The notes: generated by a model from the letters alone, not told the origin. A stretch of 64,000 nucleotides of DNA from Lunatimonas sp. (GCF_020832325.1 NZ_JAFIEU010000010.1:47243-111242); one strand, 5' to 3'; counted from the first letter of the stretch, positions 52,467 through 62,588 are shown. Numbers and translations are program-made.

Positions 52467-54035
52467 TATCTCAGATTCTGGCCCTTGGGGCTGTACCATT
52501 AACACCTTCTCCCGGTCGACCATGACCGCTCCCGGTGCAGATCCCTTTACTTTTCTCACAAACTTCACGGGTGTATAGATGACAGGACAAAGACTGTCCG
52601 TTCGGCTCTTAGAATAATATGCAGCCAATGCGGCTGCTCGCTCGATGACCGACTTGGGAAAAACTGCCCCTGCCCGATGCTTTACTATCACGTGCGAGCC
52701 GGATACACCCTTCGCATGAAGCCATAAATCATCCTTCCAAGCAAACCTCCTCAACATCTCGTCGTTGGCTTTGGAGGATTTCCCTACCAATATGTCATAG
52801 CCTTCCACAGAAAAGCGCTTAAAAGGCATTGGCTCCTGCTGTTGCTTTGATTCTGCCAGCAATCCCTTTTCCTTCATAAACACTCGCAGAGCTTTGTGAT
52901 GATCCAGTTTCAACGCCTCCCCTAAATCCTTGGTTAAAACTTCCAACAACGCCTCCTTTTCCTGCAGGTTTTTCTCGAGTTGCCGCAGCTCGATTTTCCT
53001 ATTCTTTGCTTTGCGGTACAGGTTTTCCGCCTGCCTCTGGGGTGAAAGATCTCTCTTTAGATGTATGATGATGGTTTTATCTTGATAAAAATCATATAGC
53101 TCCACCTGTTCTGTGCCAGCTGGAATCTGATGCAGATTGGCCATAATGATATCCGCCAACTGTCCAGGCGAGGTTTCTGACTCCAACTCACCCAACTTAT
53201 CATAGGTCTTTCGAAGATAGTTTTCAGTCTTTTGTAGGTGGTCCCGCAGCGTTTTCACGAGCTGCCGTTTCTCCATTTCAAAGCCCTGCCGGATGACCGC
53301 TTTCTGAAAATAGGCATTGCAGGCTGCTAAGGGATCCTCCGATGAAAACTCCGCATCGGGACAGGGCAGCAGCGTAAGAAGGTACTTTTCTTCCTGTCTA
53401 AAAATGGAAAATAAGGGAGCCTCCAGCAGGTCTATTACCTCTTGCATCAACCGATACCGCTGGTCCTGCTCCAGTTCCAGATACCCCCTATCTTTCAGCC
53501 ATGCTCTGGGCAGCTTTCCCAAGGTCGGCAAAAACTGGGCGGCGTTGCCTTGTAGTTGGTCAAACCGCTCCTTGGTTAAAGCAAGTGACTGATCCAAGGT
53601 CCTTACATCCAATGTAGCATCGTCTCTCAGTGCGTTTCTAAACAAAGATGCCGGCAGGCTTGCCCCGGTCGGATAATAAAGCACATTGCTCCTACTCCCG
53701 TGCATCTTGAATACCAACTGTGATTCTCCTTCAAATCGTATCGCAAACGACCGCTCAAAAGCAAAGAGGTGAACCGAAGAAACTTCCTGTCCCAAAATCT
53801 CAGGAAATAATGTCACATTATTCCGCTTACTCCTTTTAAAGTCTATCGGAAAATAAATACAGGTAGCCGATGGCAATTGATGTGCTACCATGTAGAAAGG
53901 CGGAACCTCCGCTCCCTCAAACGATAACACCAACTCATCTTTGTTTTGGCTAAAACAGGCAGTCAGCCGTAAACCCTCCAACCGAGCATGAAGCGCAGGA
54001 CAGAGGAACTTAAAAAAGTGGTAATTTAGGTGCAT
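52464..54035 (-). CDS. NFACT/Rqc2-family protein (RqcH-like ribosome quality control factor)
   Basis: A 523-residue protein of the NFACT family, which in bacteria (RqcH) binds obstructed 50S subunits and adds Ala tails to stalled chains. The N-terminal domain (LNYHFFKFLCPALHARLEGL...), a middle coiled coil (about 280-400, many K/E/L residues) and the NFACT-R domain are visible. The NFACT-R domain reads FKRFSVEGYDILVGKSSKANDEML, then DLWLHAKGVSGSHVIVKHRAG, key W-x-H-x-x-x-x-x-G-S-H positions. The ATG at 54035 is preferred to a TTG at 54041. Confidence 0.85.
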   Translation of the reverse strand: MHLNYHFFKFLCPALHARLEGLRLTACFSQNKDELVLSFEGAEVPPFYMVAHQLPSATCIYFPIDFKRSKRNNVTLFPEILGQEVSSVHLFAFERSFAIRFEGESQLVFKMHGSRSNVLYYPTGASLPASLFRNALRDDATLDVRTLDQSLALTKERFDQLQGNAAQFLPTLGKLPRAWLKDRGYLELEQDQRYRLMQEVIDLLEAPLFSIFRQEEKYLLTLLPCPDAEFSSEDPLAACNAYFQKAVIRQGFEMEKRQLVKTLRDHLQKTENYLRKTYDKLGELESETSPGQLADIIMANLHQIPAGTEQVELYDFYQDKTIIIHLKRDLSPQRQAENLYRKAKNRKIELRQLEKNLQEKEALLEVLTKDLGEALKLDHHKALRVFMKEKGLLAESKQQQEPMPFKRFSVEGYDILVGKSSKANDEMLRRFAWKDDLWLHAKGVSGSHVIVKHRAGAVFPKSVIERAAALAAYYSKSRTDSLCPVIYTPVKFVRKVKGSAPGAVMVDREKVLMVQPQGPESEI

Positions 54036-54037
54036 AA

Positions 54038-54799
54038 TCAAAGAGTGAGTTGAAGCCCATCGTAAGCGAGAGAGATATCCCTTGGCAACATTTTCTCGAT
54101 TTGCCCCACCGTCCCCAGTCGATGGCTGATATGGGTAAAATAGGTGCGCTCTGGCTGAATGAGCGCTACCATTTGAAGAGCTTCTTCCAAGTTAAAGTGT
54201 GAAATATGAGGCTGAATCTGAAGAGCATTTAGAACAAGCACCCTGCATCCCCTTACCTTTTCAATCTCCGTGGGTGCTATTTTATTGGCATCAGTAATAT
54301 ACACAAAATCCCGAATTCGGTAGCCAAAGACGGGGATCCGATGGTGCATGACTTCTACCGGAGTAATACGTACCCCCTGTACGTCGAAAGGCTGATTGGT
54401 AATTTCATGTACCAGTACTCCTGGTACACCGGGGTATTTCTTAGCCGCAAACACGTAGGAAAACTCCTCTTTCAATTGATTGATTACCTTGGCGGTCCCA
54501 TAGATGGGAATATCGCCTTCCTGCTTGTAATTGAATGGACGTATATCATCCATACCTGCCGTGTGATCTTTGTGTTCGTGGGTATAAATGACCGCATCTA
54601 GCCTTCTGATTGATTCGCGCAGCATCTGGGCCCGAAAGTCCGGCCCGGTGTCAATGACAAAACTGCGACCCTGCACCTCCAAATGAATGGACGATCGTAG
54701 TCGTTTGTCTCTAAAATCAAGTGATTTACATACCTCACAGTCACAGCCGATCACCGGAACCCCCTGAGAAGTCCCTGTTCCAAGAAAAGTAACCTTCAA
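54038..54799 (-). CDS. PhnP-like MBL-fold phosphodiesterase/hydrolase
   Basis: A 253-residue metallo-beta-lactamase-fold protein. The start VTFLGTGTSQGVPVIGCDCEVC with paired Cys resembles the PhnP/LipB-associated subgroup. Metal ligands are in IYTHEHKDHTAGMDDIRPF, with late His in TYFTHISHRLG. Probable cyclic-phosphodiester hydrolase activity; substrate unknown. The start is TTG and overlaps the stop of the preceding small gene by 4 bp, so the two are coupled. Confidence 0.82.
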   Translation of the reverse strand: MKVTFLGTGTSQGVPVIGCDCEVCKSLDFRDKRLRSSIHLEVQGRSFVIDTGPDFRAQMLRESIRRLDAVIYTHEHKDHTAGMDDIRPFNYKQEGDIPIYGTAKVINQLKEEFSYVFAAKKYPGVPGVLVHEITNQPFDVQGVRITPVEVMHHRIPVFGYRIRDFVYITDANKIAPTEIEKVRGCRVLVLNALQIQPHISHFNLEEALQMVALIQPERTYFTHISHRLGTVGQIEKMLPRDISLAYDGLQLTL

Positions 54800-55074
54800 A
54801 GCTTTAATTCGGTTTGTTGTAATTCTGCCAAGAATTCCTGGGCCTTTTTGTCTTCAAATGACTTAGGGTTCAATTGCAACTCTTTAATAATATCCAGCAG
54901 CGCATTGATCTTGCCCTCTAAGGTGAAGTATTTGTTTACGATGACTACTTTGGTGTTTTTTAAAATGCAATAGCCGGACTTAAAATTACCTTTTTCGTAT
55001 CTGAGGTGATAGGCAGATTGTGCGAAAAGGTTTTCGATCTTGTCCAAGTAAGTTTTGGTATACTTTATGGCCAT
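54796..55074 (-). CDS. Small conserved-looking cytoplasmic protein of unknown function
   Basis: A 92-residue protein without recognisable domain: basic N-terminus (IKYTKTYLDKIENLFAQ), a strand-rich centre (GYCILKNTKVVIVNKYFTLEG) and a helical C-terminus. It sits between a response regulator gene (3 bp upstream) and the PhnP-like gene (4 bp overlap), so it is part of one transcription unit with both. The tight spacing argues it is real. Confidence 0.7.
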   Translation of the reverse strand: MAIKYTKTYLDKIENLFAQSAYHLRYEKGNFKSGYCILKNTKVVIVNKYFTLEGKINALLDIIKELQLNPKSFEDKKAQEFLAELQQTELKL

Positions 55075-55077
55075 ACC

Positions 55078-55458
55078 CTATTTATAGGCATATTTCCTTA
55101 CTGTAGATAGCAGCAAATCATAATCTAGCGGCTTTTGCACATAATCGTCCATACCCACTTGGATAAAGTCGTCCAGCGTGAAGTTCTTGTAGTTGCCTGT
55201 GATGGCAATAATAGGAATTTTGGACTTCTTCTTATCTGGAAGCGCTCTAATCGCTTGGGTGCAGGTAATGCCGTCCATGACGGGCATGTTGATATCCATT
55301 AAAATCACATCGAAATCTTCGTTCTGAAGTTTTTCCAAGACCTGCTTCCCGTTCTTTACGGACGTTATGATGTAATTATCAAATGCCAACACATTCTTTG
55401 TCAGATTGATGATTACTGAACTGTCCTCCGCCACCAACACTCTTTTGGATTCACTCAT
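55078..55458 (-). CDS. Single-domain response regulator
   Basis: A 126-residue CheY-like receiver. Phospho-acceptor D55 lies in DVILMDINMPVMDG; the acidic pair is in VAEDSSV (E11, D12), the Thr/Ser switch in IAITGNY, and the Lys in VQKPLDYD. No output domain. It overlaps the upstream receiver-HPt gene by 8 bp, so the two are made together and may belong to one phosphorelay. Confidence 0.93.
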   Translation of the reverse strand: MSESKRVLVAEDSSVIINLTKNVLAFDNYIITSVKNGKQVLEKLQNEDFDVILMDINMPVMDGITCTQAIRALPDKKKSKIPIIAITGNYKNFTLDDFIQVGMDDYVQKPLDYDLLLSTVRKYAYK

Positions 55459-56209
55459 ATTTATCGAATAGTTTATTGTTTAACAATTTTTCCCGAAAAC
55501 GCTCTAGACTCTTCTCCAAGGAAAAATAATGTTCCTCGGCGTTTTCATAACGCGAACTCTTTATGTCTGATTCAAAGTTGGCTGATATCTCAAAAACATC
55601 GTTGATACCCAAAGTGCCCGAATTTCCTTTGATGATATGTAACTTTTCTCCAATTTCATTAAAATTCTTTAAAATTAGCAATTTTTTTATTTCTCCGACT
55701 AAATTATCTGCTTCTTCTATGAAATCTACGTAAACAGAACGGATATTTTCCAAAGAATTAAATTTCAACAATTGCCGAATCACAGAGTCGTCCAAACTAC
55801 CCGTCGTCTGAGGTGTCATTTCGGTCAGGGAATCGCTGGGTTCCTGCGCTTCTAAATGAAAGCGAATCGTTTCCAACAAATCTTTGGGCTTTACAGGTTT
55901 GGCAATGAAATCGTCAAAGCCCGTAGACAAAAAATACTCCCTATCAGCTTGGTTTGAATACGCCGAAACCGCTATGACCGGCTTTTGGGTGAGGTTATCT
56001 TCCCGTATCTGCTTGAGGGCTGATATACCGTCCAAACGCGGCATTTGTATATCCATCAACACCAAGTCGTATTTGCCTGCCTTCAGTTTCTCGATTGCTT
56101 CTAATCCGTCTACAGCAGAATCAAATGAATAATTATGCATGAGAATATTTTCAAAAACCTTCCTATTCAACGCATTATCATCTACTATGAGGACTATTTT
56201 ATTTTTCAT
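55451..56209 (-). CDS. Response regulator with C-terminal HPt domain
   Basis: A 252-residue protein. The receiver domain is 1-120, with D53 in DLVLMDIQMPRLDG and Lys in FIAKPVKPKD. After a linker, an HPt-type helical bundle (about 140-245) carries the candidate phospho-His H191 in EKLHIIKGNSGTLGI. Receiver-HPt proteins pass phosphate between a hybrid kinase and a final regulator, and the following gene encodes a lone receiver. No histidine kinase gene lies in the window, so the input is elsewhere. Confidence 0.88.
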   Translation of the reverse strand: MKNKIVLIVDDNALNRKVFENILMHNYSFDSAVDGLEAIEKLKAGKYDLVLMDIQMPRLDGISALKQIREDNLTQKPVIAVSAYSNQADREYFLSTGFDDFIAKPVKPKDLLETIRFHLEAQEPSDSLTEMTPQTTGSLDDSVIRQLLKFNSLENIRSVYVDFIEEADNLVGEIKKLLILKNFNEIGEKLHIIKGNSGTLGINDVFEISANFESDIKSSRYENAEEHYFSLEKSLERFREKLLNNKLFDKYE

Positions 56210-56258
56210 GTCTAAAATTTATTAATTTAGCCGCACTTCTCCTAATAATTCCTTCCGC

Positions 56259-57173
56259 TTGAAGCAGCAAACAAACACACTTTTGATCATTTCGGGTCCA
56301 ACCGCAGTAGGCAAAACCGATTTATGCATAAATTTAGCCAAAAAATTTAATACTTTTATCATATCCGCAGACAGCAGACAATTTTTTAGGGAAATGAATA
56401 TAGGGACTGCCAAACCAGCCCCAAATCTGCTGGAAATGGTACCGCACCATTTCATCAATAGCCACTCTATTCACGATTCCTACGATGTTCGGCGCTATGA
56501 AACGGAGGTTCTAGAACTACTGAAACAGGAATTCCCCACCTACAATCCCATTATTTTAACGGGAGGATCGGGCCTTTACGTCGATGCGGTGGTCTATGGA
56601 CTGGACGTGATGCCGGATATCGATCCCAAGTGGAGAGAGGAGCTAAACGACTTGTTTCGCAAGGAAGGATTATCTGTCCTGCAAAATCAACTGAAGTCAA
56701 TGGATCCAGACTACTACGCCATCGTGGACCTTCAGAACCCACAACGGGTGATTAGGGCTCTAGAAGTTTGTATGGGAACCGGCAAGCCCTACAGTAGCTT
56801 CCGTATAAAAAAAAGCGCTGAACGTCCCTTTCATATCCTTAAAATAGCCCTGATTAGAGACCGGGATGAACTGTATCAGCGGATTAACCTGCGGATGGAT
56901 CAAATGATAGACGAAGGACTTTTTGAAGAAGCAAAAGAACTGTATCCCTACCGACACCTCAATGCGCTGCAAACTGTAGGCTACACCGAAATATTCGGAT
57001 ATATGGATGGGCTGTACGATCGGGAAGAAGCCATCCGATTACTGAAAAGAAATTCCAGAAGGTATGCCAAGCGGCAGCTCACTTGGCTTAGAAAAGATCC
57101 GGACTACCATTGGTTTCACCCCGATGCATTGAATGAAATAGAGTCATTTATCCTGAATCAGATAGCCCGGTGA
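56259..57173 (+). CDS. miaA: tRNA dimethylallyltransferase
   Basis: Adds the isopentenyl group to A37 of tRNAs reading UNN codons. The 304 residues show the P-loop ISGPTAVGKTDLCINLA, ISADSRQFFREMNIGTAKP and ILTGGSGLYVDAVVYG. PQRVIRALEVCMGTGKPYS and NALQTVGYTEIFGY follow, then RRYAKRQLTWLRKDPDYHWF. The start codon is TTG at 56259, directly before the core; no ATG is available upstream in frame. The last 16 bp overlap the convergent small membrane-protein gene. Confidence 0.95.
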   Translation: MKQQTNTLLIISGPTAVGKTDLCINLAKKFNTFIISADSRQFFREMNIGTAKPAPNLLEMVPHHFINSHSIHDSYDVRRYETEVLELLKQEFPTYNPIILTGGSGLYVDAVVYGLDVMPDIDPKWREELNDLFRKEGLSVLQNQLKSMDPDYYAIVDLQNPQRVIRALEVCMGTGKPYSSFRIKKSAERPFHILKIALIRDRDELYQRINLRMDQMIDEGLFEEAKELYPYRHLNALQTVGYTEIFGYMDGLYDREEAIRLLKRNSRRYAKRQLTWLRKDPDYHWFHPDALNEIESFILNQIAR

Positions 57174-57502
57174 CCGAATAATTTTGCCACAAACGCATAG
57201 GGCTTCGTCTGAATGAGTTGCATATAGTTGTGGCGCTCCCGTTTTGCGTCCTGTAGGAGCAACCTTACTTTCTCCAGATCCTCGGAACGGATTGCTGTAC
57301 CGACTCTCATTCGCTGGTAATGGCCTTCTAACGCTTTAAGATCTAAGGGCAGCGGTGTGGTTGGCGAATGGCCAAGCAGCACGTGTAAATCTGCCAATAT
57401 GGCCAAGTAACGCTTTTTTTTCACCCCCATATTGTAGTGCACAAGTAGGGCAAACAGCGAAACGAATCCTCCCAGTGTAATGAAAATCGGCACAAATCCC
57501 AT
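57158..57502 (-). CDS. Small single-pass membrane protein of unknown function
   Basis: A 114-residue protein with one N-terminal transmembrane helix (FVPIFITLGGFVSLFALLVHYN) and a helical cytoplasmic tail. The tail segments (VLLGHSPTTPLPLDLKALEGHY) and (YNYMQLIQTKPYAFVAKLFG-like ending) recall LemA-type helices, but the match is too weak to assign. It overlaps miaA's end by 16 bp and follows pfkA by 10 bp on the same strand, so it is likely co-transcribed with pfkA. Confidence 0.65.
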   Translation of the reverse strand: MGFVPIFITLGGFVSLFALLVHYNMGVKKKRYLAILADLHVLLGHSPTTPLPLDLKALEGHYQRMRVGTAIRSEDLEKVRLLLQDAKRERHNYMQLIQTKPYAFVAKLFGHRAI

Positions 57503-57512
57503 AATCTATCTT

Positions 57513-58487
57513 TTAAATACTCAATATTTCCTGCAACCTCAGGTAATCGTTTTTAAGGGGCTTGTCCTTAGAGATGCAGTCAGCAAATGGCGTATACACC
57601 ACCTGATCATTGATGACTCCAGCCATACAATTGGATTCCCCTTTCAACAAGCCCTCTACCGCAGCCAGCCCCATCCTGCTACCTAGCAGCCTGTCTTTGG
57701 CAGTAGGGTTACCTCCGCGTTGGATGTGCCCCAGGGTAGTTACTTTAAACTCCTTTTCTTCGTCGTTAAAACTAGCTTTTACTCTTTCCATGATTTGAGC
57801 TGCGTCGCCGCATGGAAGCCCTTCGGCAACGATAATGATACTGGAAGTCTTTGACTTTCGGAGTCCTTTCAGCGACTTGACCACATCTTCGATAGTCGTC
57901 TTGGTTTCGGGGACCATCACCAGTTCTGCGCCTCCACCTATTCCGCATTCAATCCCTATATATCCGCTGTCCCTACCCATTACCTCAATAAAAAAAATCC
58001 GATCGTGCGCGGCTGCCGTATCCCGTATCTTGTCAATGGCCTCCATGGCCGTGTTTACCGCCGTATCAAACCCAATGGTATAATCCGTACCATAGATGTC
58101 GTTGTCTATGGTACCGGGACATCCTACGGTCGGAATACCGTATTCCTCAAAAAAAAGCTTGGCTCCGGTAAAGGTGCCGTCACCACCTATCGCCACCAAT
58201 CCCTCTATGCCGTGCTTGGATAATTCCTCGAAGGCCTTCTTTCGCCCCTCTTTCGTCCTAAATCCCTCACTACGCGCCGACTTAAGAATGGTGCCTCCTC
58301 TCTGTACGATATTACTAACCGAGTGGGAAGCCATTTTCTTGATGTTTCCACCAATCATCCCGTCGTACCCATATAATATTCCAAACACGTCTAGCCCGTG
58401 ATAGATACCTGTACGTACAACGGACCTAATACAGGCATTCATGCCTGGTGAATCTCCGCCTGAAGTAAAAACTGCTATTCTCTTCAT
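57513..58487 (-). CDS. pfkA: ATP-dependent 6-phosphofructokinase
   Basis: Commits fructose-6-phosphate to glycolysis. The 324-residue product has TSGGDSPGMNACIRSVVR (ATP site), AIGGDGTFTGAKLF, and PGTIDNDIYGTDYTIGFDTAVN with the catalytic Asp. EVMGRDSGYIG and TLGHIQRGGNPTAKDRLLG follow. The GDG (Gly after GGDG) indicates ATP rather than pyrophosphate use. It lies apart from pyk but both glycolytic control enzymes are in this window. Confidence 0.97.
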   Translation of the reverse strand: MKRIAVFTSGGDSPGMNACIRSVVRTGIYHGLDVFGILYGYDGMIGGNIKKMASHSVSNIVQRGGTILKSARSEGFRTKEGRKKAFEELSKHGIEGLVAIGGDGTFTGAKLFFEEYGIPTVGCPGTIDNDIYGTDYTIGFDTAVNTAMEAIDKIRDTAAAHDRIFFIEVMGRDSGYIGIECGIGGGAELVMVPETKTTIEDVVKSLKGLRKSKTSSIIIVAEGLPCGDAAQIMERVKASFNDEEKEFKVTTLGHIQRGGNPTAKDRLLGSRMGLAAVEGLLKGESNCMAGVINDQVVYTPFADCISKDKPLKNDYLRLQEILSI

Positions 58488-58578
58488 AATTAAGTTAGGT
58501 TTGATCGTAAAATGGAGGCTAGTTAATCGCCCATGCCGTCAAAAAAAGGATGATTGGTTAAAATCATCCTTTCAGTTG

Positions 58579-60390
58579 TCAAACGGCTTGTTGCTCTTTC
58601 GATTTCCGGTTTCGTTCATTTTCATCCAGATAGATCTTTCTCATCCGGATACTTTTGGGCGTTATCTCCAGATATTCATCTTTTTGGATATATTCCATCG
58701 CCTCCTCCAGTGAAAACTTTTTCGCCGGGGCGATCTTGGTATTTTCGTCCGAGCCAGAAGCCCGCATGTTCGTCAGCTTTTTGCCTTTTTGAACGTTCAC
58801 CACGATGTCATTGTCACGGGTATGCTCACCAATTACCTGACCTCCGTAAAGTTCCTCTCCTGGATCGACGAAGAATATACCCCTATCCTGCAATTTATCA
58901 ATCGCGTAGGCGGTACATGCGCCTCCCTCCATAGAAATCAAAGAACCGTTGATTCTGCCTGGTATCGTTCCTTTGTATGGTTCGTAGGCAGTGAATCGGT
59001 GATTCATAATCGCCTCCCCCTGCGTAGCCGTTAGCACGTTGTTTCGCAGCCCGATCAATCCTCTGGAAGGTATCTTGAACTCTAAATGCTGCAAGTCTCC
59101 CTTTGGTTCCATTACCAGCAATTCCCCCTTACGCTGAGTTGCCAACTCGATTACTTTTCCTGCGGTGGTCTCCGGAACATCTACCGAAAGGGTTTCGATG
59201 GGCTCGTGGCGCTGGCCGTCGATGGTTTTAAAAATCACCTGCGGCTGCCCTACTTGTAGCTCGTATCCCTCGCGCCGCATGGTTTCTATTAATATGGACA
59301 AATGAAGGATTCCCCTTCCGTACACCAAAAACTTATCCTCGGAGTCGGTAGTCTCTACTTTCAATGCCAGGTTTTTTTCCGTCTCTTTAAACAACCTATC
59401 CCTAAGGTGCCTCGAAGTTACAAACTTACCTTCTTTGCCAAAAAACGGCGAATTATTGATGGTAAATAGCATGTTCATGGTTGGCTCATCAATGGAAATA
59501 CGCGGCAATGGTTCCGGGTTTTCCAAGTCGGCCAAGGTATCGCCGATTTCAAAATCATCGATACCTGTAACAGCGCAGATATCTCCGGCCATCACTTCGG
59601 AAACCTTCACCTTACCCAGCCCTTCAAACACGTGTAATTCCTTCACTTTCACCTTTTTCAGGCTGCCGTCTGATTTACACAGTGTCAGTTGGGCATTTTC
59701 TTTTATCGTACCCCTTTTTACTCTACCGATGGCAATCCTGCCTACAAAGTTGGAAAAATCCAAGGAAGTGATCTGCATCTGTAGGGTACCTTCTTCAATC
59801 TTTGGCTCCGGTATACACTCCACAATGGCATCGAGGAGCGGAAGGATAGAATCCGTAGGGTTTTGCCAATCAGGTCCCATCCAGTTTTGCTTGGCCGAAC
59901 CATACAGCGTATGGAAATCCAGTTGCTCCTCTGTGGCGTCCAAGTTAAACATCAGGTCAAACACCGCCTCATGAACTTCATCGGGACGGCAGTTTTCTTT
60001 GTCAACCTTATTCACGACCACAATAGGGGTCAAACCAAGTGCCAAGGCTTTGCCAAGTACAAAGCGCGTCTGTGGCATAGGACCCTCGAATGCGTCAACA
60101 AGCAGAATTACGCCATCCGCCATCTTCAGTACACGTTCCACTTCTCCGCCAAAGTCGGCGTGACCAGGAGTATCGATGATGTTGATTTTTACGTCTTTAT
60201 ACCTGACCGATACGTTCTTGGAAAGAATGGTGATTCCCCTTTCTCTTTCCAGATCGTTGTTGTCCAGTATCAGGTCCTCAAATTGCTGGTTTTCCCGAAA
60301 GATCTTAGATGCGTGGATGATCTTATCCACGAGTGTTGTTTTGCCGTGGTCTACGTGAGCGATGATCGCTATGTTACGGATACTCTGCAT
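58579..60390 (-). CDS. typA: Translational GTPase TypA/BipA
   Basis: A ribosome-associated GTPase involved in 50S assembly and stress adaptation. The 603 residues show G1 [28 protein letters not shown] (switch I), G3 [12 protein letters not shown] and G4 [10 protein letters not shown]. The TypA C-terminal domain ([26 protein letters not shown]) ends with [19 protein letters not shown] sequence. The ATG at 60390 is preceded by a TACTTTTG element at 60411-60418. Single gene. Confidence 0.96.
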   Translation of the reverse strand: MQSIRNIAIIAHVDHGKTTLVDKIIHASKIFRENQQFEDLILDNNDLERERGITILSKNVSVRYKDVKINIIDTPGHADFGGEVERVLKMADGVILLVDAFEGPMPQTRFVLGKALALGLTPIVVVNKVDKENCRPDEVHEAVFDLMFNLDATEEQLDFHTLYGSAKQNWMGPDWQNPTDSILPLLDAIVECIPEPKIEEGTLQMQITSLDFSNFVGRIAIGRVKRGTIKENAQLTLCKSDGSLKKVKVKELHVFEGLGKVKVSEVMAGDICAVTGIDDFEIGDTLADLENPEPLPRISIDEPTMNMLFTINNSPFFGKEGKFVTSRHLRDRLFKETEKNLALKVETTDSEDKFLVYGRGILHLSILIETMRREGYELQVGQPQVIFKTIDGQRHEPIETLSVDVPETTAGKVIELATQRKGELLVMEPKGDLQHLEFKIPSRGLIGLRNNVLTATQGEAIMNHRFTAYEPYKGTIPGRINGSLISMEGGACTAYAIDKLQDRGIFFVDPGEELYGGQVIGEHTRDNDIVVNVQKGKKLTNMRASGSDENTKIAPAKKFSLEEAMEYIQKDEYLEITPKSIRMRKIYLDENERNRKSKEQQAV

Positions 60391-60410
60391 GTTGATTTTT
60401 TATTAAGGTG

Positions 60411-60418
60411 CAAAAGTA
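60411..60418 (-). promoter_or_regulatory. TAnnTTTG -7 element of typA
   Basis: The minus strand reads TACTTTTG, matching TAnnTTTG, 20 bp before the typA ATG. A -33 box is not clear. Confidence 0.45.
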
Positions 60419-60606
60419 AGAATAAAATTCGGAAAAAAGCTTGATCTATCCATGGAATAAGATTTTTCTAACATAAAAATCCTCATTCAAAAATTTTATA
60501 GCATTATTTAACAAAAACACCATGCAAAAATAACGTATCAAAACCACTTTTCAATACAGACCGAATGGTGTACGGTGCGGTGGAAGGATATATGACTGGA
60601 TTTTTC

Positions 60607-60614
60607 TAAATTTG
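60607..60614 (+). promoter_or_regulatory. TAnnTTTG -7 element, near-leaderless promoter of the ABC-F gene
   Basis: TAAATTTG lies only 4 bases before the ATG at 60619. Transcription starting a few bases after the element would give a leaderless or almost leaderless mRNA, an arrangement seen in Bacteroidota. No Shine-Dalgarno is present. Confidence 0.5.
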
Positions 60615-60618
60615 CACT

Positions 60619-62550
60619 ATGCTTTCAATCAACAACCTGTCCTATTTCATAGGAGGACGAGCCCTGTACGAAAATGCCTCGCTACATATCCGGCCAAAAG
60701 ACAAAATTGCCTTGGTGGGCCAGAATGGTACCGGAAAATCCACTCTCCTAAAGATCATTAACGGGGATTTGGCCCCTAGCAGCGGTGAAGTACAAAAATC
60801 CAATGACTGTACCATCGGCTTCCTAAACCAAGACCTGCTGTCCTATCAATCCGAGGACAGCATCCTGGATGTAGCCTTGGAAGCGTTCAAGGAGACACTT
60901 GCCCTACAAGCTGAAATAGATAGGGTATTGGAGCAGATGGAAACAGACCACTCGGACGCGATCATTGAAAAGTTAGCAAACCTACAAGATCGGTTTGAAG
61001 CACATGAGGGGTACACGATCAAAGCCAAGGCGGAAGAGGTACTGGAAGGCATCGGTTTTTCAACATCCGACTTGTCCCGCCCCTTAAAAACCTTTTCCGG
61101 AGGCTGGCGCATGCGGGTGATGCTGGCAAAGCTGCTTTTGGAGAAACCCGCACTGCTGATGCTGGATGAACCAACCAACCACCTTGACTTGCCGTCCATT
61201 CAATGGGTAGAAAACTACCTGAAAAACTACGAAGGGGCCGTCGTAGTGGTTTCTCACGACCGTACTTTTTTGAACAATGCAACGGAAATCACCGTCGAAG
61301 TATCCAGGGAAACCCTTACAAGCTACGCTGGCAATTACGACTATTATAAAAGGGAAAAGGCTGGACGCGAAGAAATCCAGCAAAATGCCTTTGAGAATCA
61401 GCAACAGATGATCAAGCAAACCGAGAAGTTTATCGAACGCTTCCGGGCAAAAGCTACCAAGTCCAACCAGGTTCAGTCCCGTATCAAAGCCCTTGAACGC
61501 ATGGACCGGGTATCGGAAGTAGTAAGTGATGAGGTTTCGGTAAATTTCAAATTCAAATTCACCCAGCGATCCGGCAGGGACGTGGTGGTTTTGGACAATG
61601 TATCCAAGGCTTACGGAGCCATACAAATCCTGAAAAACACCAGCGCAAGAATCGAGCGTGGCGACAAGATTGCGTTGATAGGAGCAAATGGGAAGGGTAA
61701 ATCTACGCTATTGCGGATCATCGATGGATCCGAAAAAATCGAAGGTGATCGAGAGGAAGGGTACAACGTCATCAAATCGTTCTTCGCTCAGCATCAGTTA
61801 GAGGCCCTTGACATTAACAACGAGATCCTGCAGGAACTGGCTCAGTCCGGCAGCAAAAAATCAGAAACCGAGCTAAGAAACGTATTGGGCTGTTTTCTTT
61901 TCACCAACGACGACGTCTTCAAAAAAATCAAAGTCCTTTCCGGTGGTGAAAAATCCCGCGTTGCATTGGCGAAGACGATGATCTCAGAAGCTAATTTCCT
62001 GCTGTTGGATGAACCTACCAACCACTTGGACATGCAGTCAGTAAATATTCTGATACAGGCACTACAGCAATACGAGGGCACTTTCGTCACCGTATCTCAC
62101 GACAGGCACTTTATCAAGGGTGTAGCCAACAAGATCTGGTACATAGAAGATCAGGAAATCAAGGTCTATCCTGGATCCTACGACGAGTACATCTACTGGT
62201 CAGAACAGCAGGCCTCCAAACCTGCCAACACCACAGAATCCCCCAAGAAAGAGAAAAAAGAAGTTCAGCCGGTAAAAACCGTCGATCAGGTAGTTCAAAA
62301 TCAGCTGAAAAAAACGCTGAAACAGAAAGAAAAGGAACTGGAGGCCCTAGAATCCAACATCAGTTCGCTGGAAAATCTCAAGGTAAAACTGGAAAGCCGT
62401 CTGGCAGATCCTGAGATTTACGAAAAAACGACCGAACTCGAAAAACTAAACAAGGAGTATCAGGCGTTATTGGATAAAGAATCCACCCTCAACGATGCGT
62501 GGGAAGAATTGGCCGGCGAGGTTGAAAAATTACAAGCTGAACTCGTTTGA
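60619..62550 (+). CDS. ABC-F family ATPase (ribosome-associated, Uup/EttA-like)
   Basis: A 643-residue soluble protein with two ABC cassettes and no membrane helices. First cassette: Walker A GQNGTGKST (34-42), signature FSGGWRMRV, Walker B LLMLDEPTNHLD. Second: GANGKGKST, LSGGEKSRV, LLLDEPTNHLD. The linker between them (P-site tRNA interaction motif) is about 235-310 and rich in K/R/Q. A C-terminal coiled-coil (about 550-643) resembles the Uup-type tail. ABC-F proteins bind the ribosomal E site to relieve stalled translation or antibiotic block. It is followed 38 bp later by the DUF5103 gene. Confidence 0.93.
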   Translation: MLSINNLSYFIGGRALYENASLHIRPKDKIALVGQNGTGKSTLLKIINGDLAPSSGEVQKSNDCTIGFLNQDLLSYQSEDSILDVALEAFKETLALQAEIDRVLEQMETDHSDAIIEKLANLQDRFEAHEGYTIKAKAEEVLEGIGFSTSDLSRPLKTFSGGWRMRVMLAKLLLEKPALLMLDEPTNHLDLPSIQWVENYLKNYEGAVVVVSHDRTFLNNATEITVEVSRETLTSYAGNYDYYKREKAGREEIQQNAFENQQQMIKQTEKFIERFRAKATKSNQVQSRIKALERMDRVSEVVSDEVSVNFKFKFTQRSGRDVVVLDNVSKAYGAIQILKNTSARIERGDKIALIGANGKGKSTLLRIIDGSEKIEGDREEGYNVIKSFFAQHQLEALDINNEILQELAQSGSKKSETELRNVLGCFLFTNDDVFKKIKVLSGGEKSRVALAKTMISEANFLLLDEPTNHLDMQSVNILIQALQQYEGTFVTVSHDRHFIKGVANKIWYIEDQEIKVYPGSYDEYIYWSEQQASKPANTTESPKKEKKEVQPVKTVDQVVQNQLKKTLKQKEKELEALESNISSLENLKVKLESRLADPEIYEKTTELEKLNKEYQALLDKESTLNDAWEELAGEVEKLQAELV

Positions 62551-62588
62551 GGCTACCATACCCTAAATCCACCTAAAACAACAAACCT

